In this document: positions 61,883-64,000 of the stretch, one piece after another
Numbering within the stretch: the first letter of the stretch is position 1
Layout of the letters: every line of letters starts with the position of its first letter
Assembly: GCF_039729145.1 (NCBI RefSeq)
Contig: NZ_CP155793.1
Coordinates: 1,798,001 to 1,862,000 of the forward strand
Source of the DNA: Microbacterium sp. SY138
Lineage (GTDB): Bacteria > Actinomycetota > Actinomycetes > Actinomycetales > Microbacteriaceae
Reading direction: 5' to 3'
DNA: 64,000 nt
Notes under the pieces: model-generated
Database searches by the model: none
Told to the model about the DNA's origin: nothing
The model's input: the letters and a program-made list of their open reading frames with translations, nothing else
Program-made: the position numbers and the translations under genes

Positions 61883-64000
61883 GTGACGGACTCCGCAAAG
61901 CCTACCCTCATGGTCGTCGACGGCCACTCGCTCGCCTATCGTGCCTTCTTCGCCCTCCCGGTCGACAATTTCACGACCAAGGACAATCAGCACACCAACG
62001 GCATCTACGGCTTCCTGTCGATGCTGGTGAACCTCATCAAGGCCGAGCAGCCGACGCATCTGGCGATCGCCTTCGACACCTCGCGTCATTCGTTCCGCAC
62101 GGATGAGTACCCGGAATACAAGGCGACGCGGTCGGAGTCGCCGCAGGAGTTCAAGGGTCAGATCCCTCTCCTTCAGGATTGCCTCGCCGCCATGTCCATC
62201 CCGGTCCTGACGAAAGAGGGGATCGAGGCCGATGACATCCTCGCGACCCTCGCGTCGCAGGGCGCGGAGCAGGGCTTCGAAGTGCTCGTCGTCTCCGGCG
62301 ACCGCGACACGATCCAGCTCGTCAACGACGATGTCACCCTGCTGTACCCGTCGGTGCAGGGTGTCTCCCAGCTCAAGCGCTACGACCCGTCCACCGTTCA
62401 GGAGCGCTACGGGGTGCGACCAGAGCAGTACCCCGACATCGCGGCACTCGTCGGGGAGACGAGCGACAACCTCCCCGGCGTGCCGAAGGTCGGCGAGAAG
62501 ACCGCGGTCAAGTGGCTCACGCAGTTCGGCTCGCTCGATGAGCTGATCGCCCGTGCCGATGAGATCAAGGGTGTGGTCGGCGGCAACCTCCGCGACCACA
62601 TCGAGGACGTCCGTCGCAACCGCAAGCTCAACCGCCTGCTCACCGACGTCGAGCTTCCGGTCGGCCCCGCCGATCTCGCGGTGGCACCGATCGATCCGCA
62701 GGCTGTGCGTGACATCTTCGCGCGCCTCGAGTTCCGCACCCTGTTGCCTCGCGTGTTCGAGGCCGTGGGCGCAGGCGAGGTCGCCGACGACCCCGCATCC
62801 GTCGTCGTCCTTCCCGTCCCCGCTGAGGTGACGCCGACCGATCTCGCCACGTGGGCCGCGGCCCAGGAAGGCGACGTCTCTCTGCGCATCACGACCCAAG
62901 GCGGGGTCCCCGTGCGCATCGGTGCCGCCACGCTGACCGAGCTCCGCGAGACCGACTGGGCAGACGCCGCCGCCGAAGCGTTGCGCGGATGGATCGAGTC
63001 CGACGCGCCGAAGGTGCTCCACGATGCGAAGCCGCAGGTGAAGGCGCTGATCCGCCAGGGCATCCGCCTCGGCGGGCTCGCCTACGACACGAGCCTGGCT
63101 GGCTGGCTCCTGCGCCCCAGCTTCCCCGACAAGACGCTCTCCGATCTGGTCGAACGCTACCTCGGCGAGAAGCTTCCCGAGGCCGATCCGACGCAGCTCG
63201 TCCCCGAGACGGAGGGGGCCACCCCGTCGCAGGAGGCATGGTTCGCGCTTCGCGTCGCCGATGCGCTTCGTGAAGACATCCCCGAGCCGGTCGCCGCGGT
63301 CCTGGTCGACATCGAGCTCCCGACACTGCTCACCCTCGCCGATATGGAGGTCGCGGGCGTGGCGGTTTCTCACGACGTGCTGTCGACGTTCTCCGGTGAG
63401 CTCGCCACCCGAGCCGAAGGGCTCGCGCAGGAGGCGTTCTCCGTCGTGGGACGGGAGTTCAACCTCGGCTCGCCCAAGCAGCTCCAAGAGGTCCTGTTCG
63501 AAGACCTCCAGCTCCCCAAGACCCGCAAGACCAAGACCGGCTACTCGACGGATGCCGCGGTGCTGGCCGACCTGCAGGAGAGCAATCCCCATCCCTTCCT
63601 GAGCCTTCTGCTGCAGCATCGCGAAGCCACAAAGCTGCGCCAGATCATCGAGTCGCTCGACACGGCCATCGGCGACGACCACCGTGTGCACACGACCTAT
63701 GTGCAGACCGGAAGCCAGACCGGTCGTCTCTCCAGCACCGATCCGAACCTGCAGAACATCCCGGTGCGCACCGAGGAATCTCGCCGCATCCGCAGTGCTT
63801 TCGAAGTCGGCGAGGGGTACGAGTCTCTGCTCACGGCTGACTACTCGCAGATCGAGATGCGCATCATGGCGCACCTGTCCGGTGACGAAGGATTGATCGA
63901 AGCGTTCAACAGCGGAGAAGACCTTCACCGCTTCGTCGGCGCGCGGGTGTTCGGCGTCGAGCCGAGCGACGTCACTGCGGCCATGCGCACCAAGGTGAAG
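61883..64000 (+). CDS. polA: DNA polymerase I (3' end outside window)
   Basis: First 706 codons of PolA, in frame to the last base. Residues 1-290 are the 5'-3' exonuclease (LMVVDGHSLAYRAFFALP, FDTSRHSFRTDEYPEYKATR, EADDILATLA, VSGDRDTIQLV, GDNLPGVPKVGEKTA-like SDNLPGVPKVGEKTA). Residues about 310-480 correspond to the 3'-5' exonuclease domain but its DxE and later acidic motifs are not evident, so proofreading is probably lost, as in mycobacterial PolA. The polymerase domain begins near residue 490 with TGRLSSTDPNLQNIPVRT and motif A DYSQIEMRI; finger and later motifs lie beyond the window. GTG 61883 is a leaderless start. Confidence 0.95.
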   Translation, partial: MTDSAKPTLMVVDGHSLAYRAFFALPVDNFTTKDNQHTNGIYGFLSMLVNLIKAEQPTHLAIAFDTSRHSFRTDEYPEYKATRSESPQEFKGQIPLLQDCLAAMSIPVLTKEGIEADDILATLASQGAEQGFEVLVVSGDRDTIQLVNDDVTLLYPSVQGVSQLKRYDPSTVQERYGVRPEQYPDIAALVGETSDNLPGVPKVGEKTAVKWLTQFGSLDELIARADEIKGVVGGNLRDHIEDVRRNRKLNRLLTDVELPVGPADLAVAPIDPQAVRDIFARLEFRTLLPRVFEAVGAGEVADDPASVVVLPVPAEVTPTDLATWAAAQEGDVSLRITTQGGVPVRIGAATLTELRETDWADAAAEALRGWIESDAPKVLHDAKPQVKALIRQGIRLGGLAYDTSLAGWLLRPSFPDKTLSDLVERYLGEKLPEADPTQLVPETEGATPSQEAWFALRVADALREDIPEPVAAVLVDIELPTLLTLADMEVAGVAVSHDVLSTFSGELATRAEGLAQEAFSVVGREFNLGSPKQLQEVLFEDLQLPKTRKTKTGYSTDAAVLADLQESNPHPFLSLLLQHREATKLRQIIESLDTAIGDDHRVHTTYVQTGSQTGRLSSTDPNLQNIPVRTEESRRIRSAFEVGEGYESLLTADYSQIEMRIMAHLSGDEGLIEAFNSGEDLHRFVGARVFGVEPSDVTAAMRTKVK

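Overview
This window looks like ordinary chromosome from a high-G+C Gram-positive actinobacterium, most likely a Microbacterium or close relative in the Microbacteriaceae. That placement is inferred from the protein sequences, the dense overlapping operons, many GTG starts, -10 boxes of the form TAGNNT, gene order shared in blocks with Mycobacterium tuberculosis, and a NamH homologue (N-glycolyl muramic acid is known from both groups). I see no prophage, insertion sequence, integron or CRISPR array. Genes run almost without gaps and nearly all on the plus strand. The window opens inside secD and closes inside polA.

Layout. Bases 1-4.7 kb: secD (5' truncated), secF and the bifunctional stringent-response enzyme rel. 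4.66-9.84 kb is the most accessory stretch: a solitary AbiEi-like protein whose start lies in a 39-bp palindrome, a DUF349 protein, a NirB-like flavoprotein that lacks the nitrite-reducing domain, an NnaR-like regulator with half a HemD domain, and a small membrane protein with a Pro/Thr/Glu tail. 9.9-17.1 kb: rarA, rpsD, a small membrane protein, alaS, ruvX and mltG. 17.1-22.3 kb: a compact shikimate cluster (aroE, aroC, aroK, aroB, aroQ) followed by efp and nusB. 22.4-27 kb: a SNF2-family helicase and namH.

27.0-36.9 kb is the pyrimidine operon (pyrR, pyrB, pyrC, a membrane protein, carA, carB, pyrF), with a probable PyrR-binding hairpin at the pyrR ribosome-binding site, followed by a natural fusion of the nucleoid protein mIHF to guanylate kinase and by rpoZ. 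36.9-43.3 kb: metK, a helicase-dead priA, fmt, rsmB and rpe. 43.3-49.3 kb: hisE, hisG, hisF, hisI and trpC, trpB, trpA with two small membrane proteins; trpE is absent from its usual place. 49.3-58 kb: lgt, gltB, gltD and pyk, closed by a strong hairpin terminator. 58-64 kb: two alpha/beta hydrolases, tRNA-Leu(CAA), an ANTAR response regulator (PdtaR type), a GNAT acetyltransferase, a hotdog thioesterase and the first 706 codons of polA.

Two patterns cross the region. Several genes (rarA, hisE, lgt, pdtaR, polA, the secreted lipase and probably the AbiEi-like gene) have a TAGNNT-type -10 box exactly 6 or 7 bases before an ATG/GTG and so are probably transcribed as leaderless mRNAs. In three places (aroQ-efp, trpA-lgt, gltD-pyk) the TAG stop codon of the upstream gene supplies the first three bases of the downstream -10 box. 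I found no convincing wholly new multi-gene system. The best candidates for a second look are the palindrome-controlled AbiEi orphan, the NirB-like/NnaR-like pair, and the mIHF-Gmk fusion.
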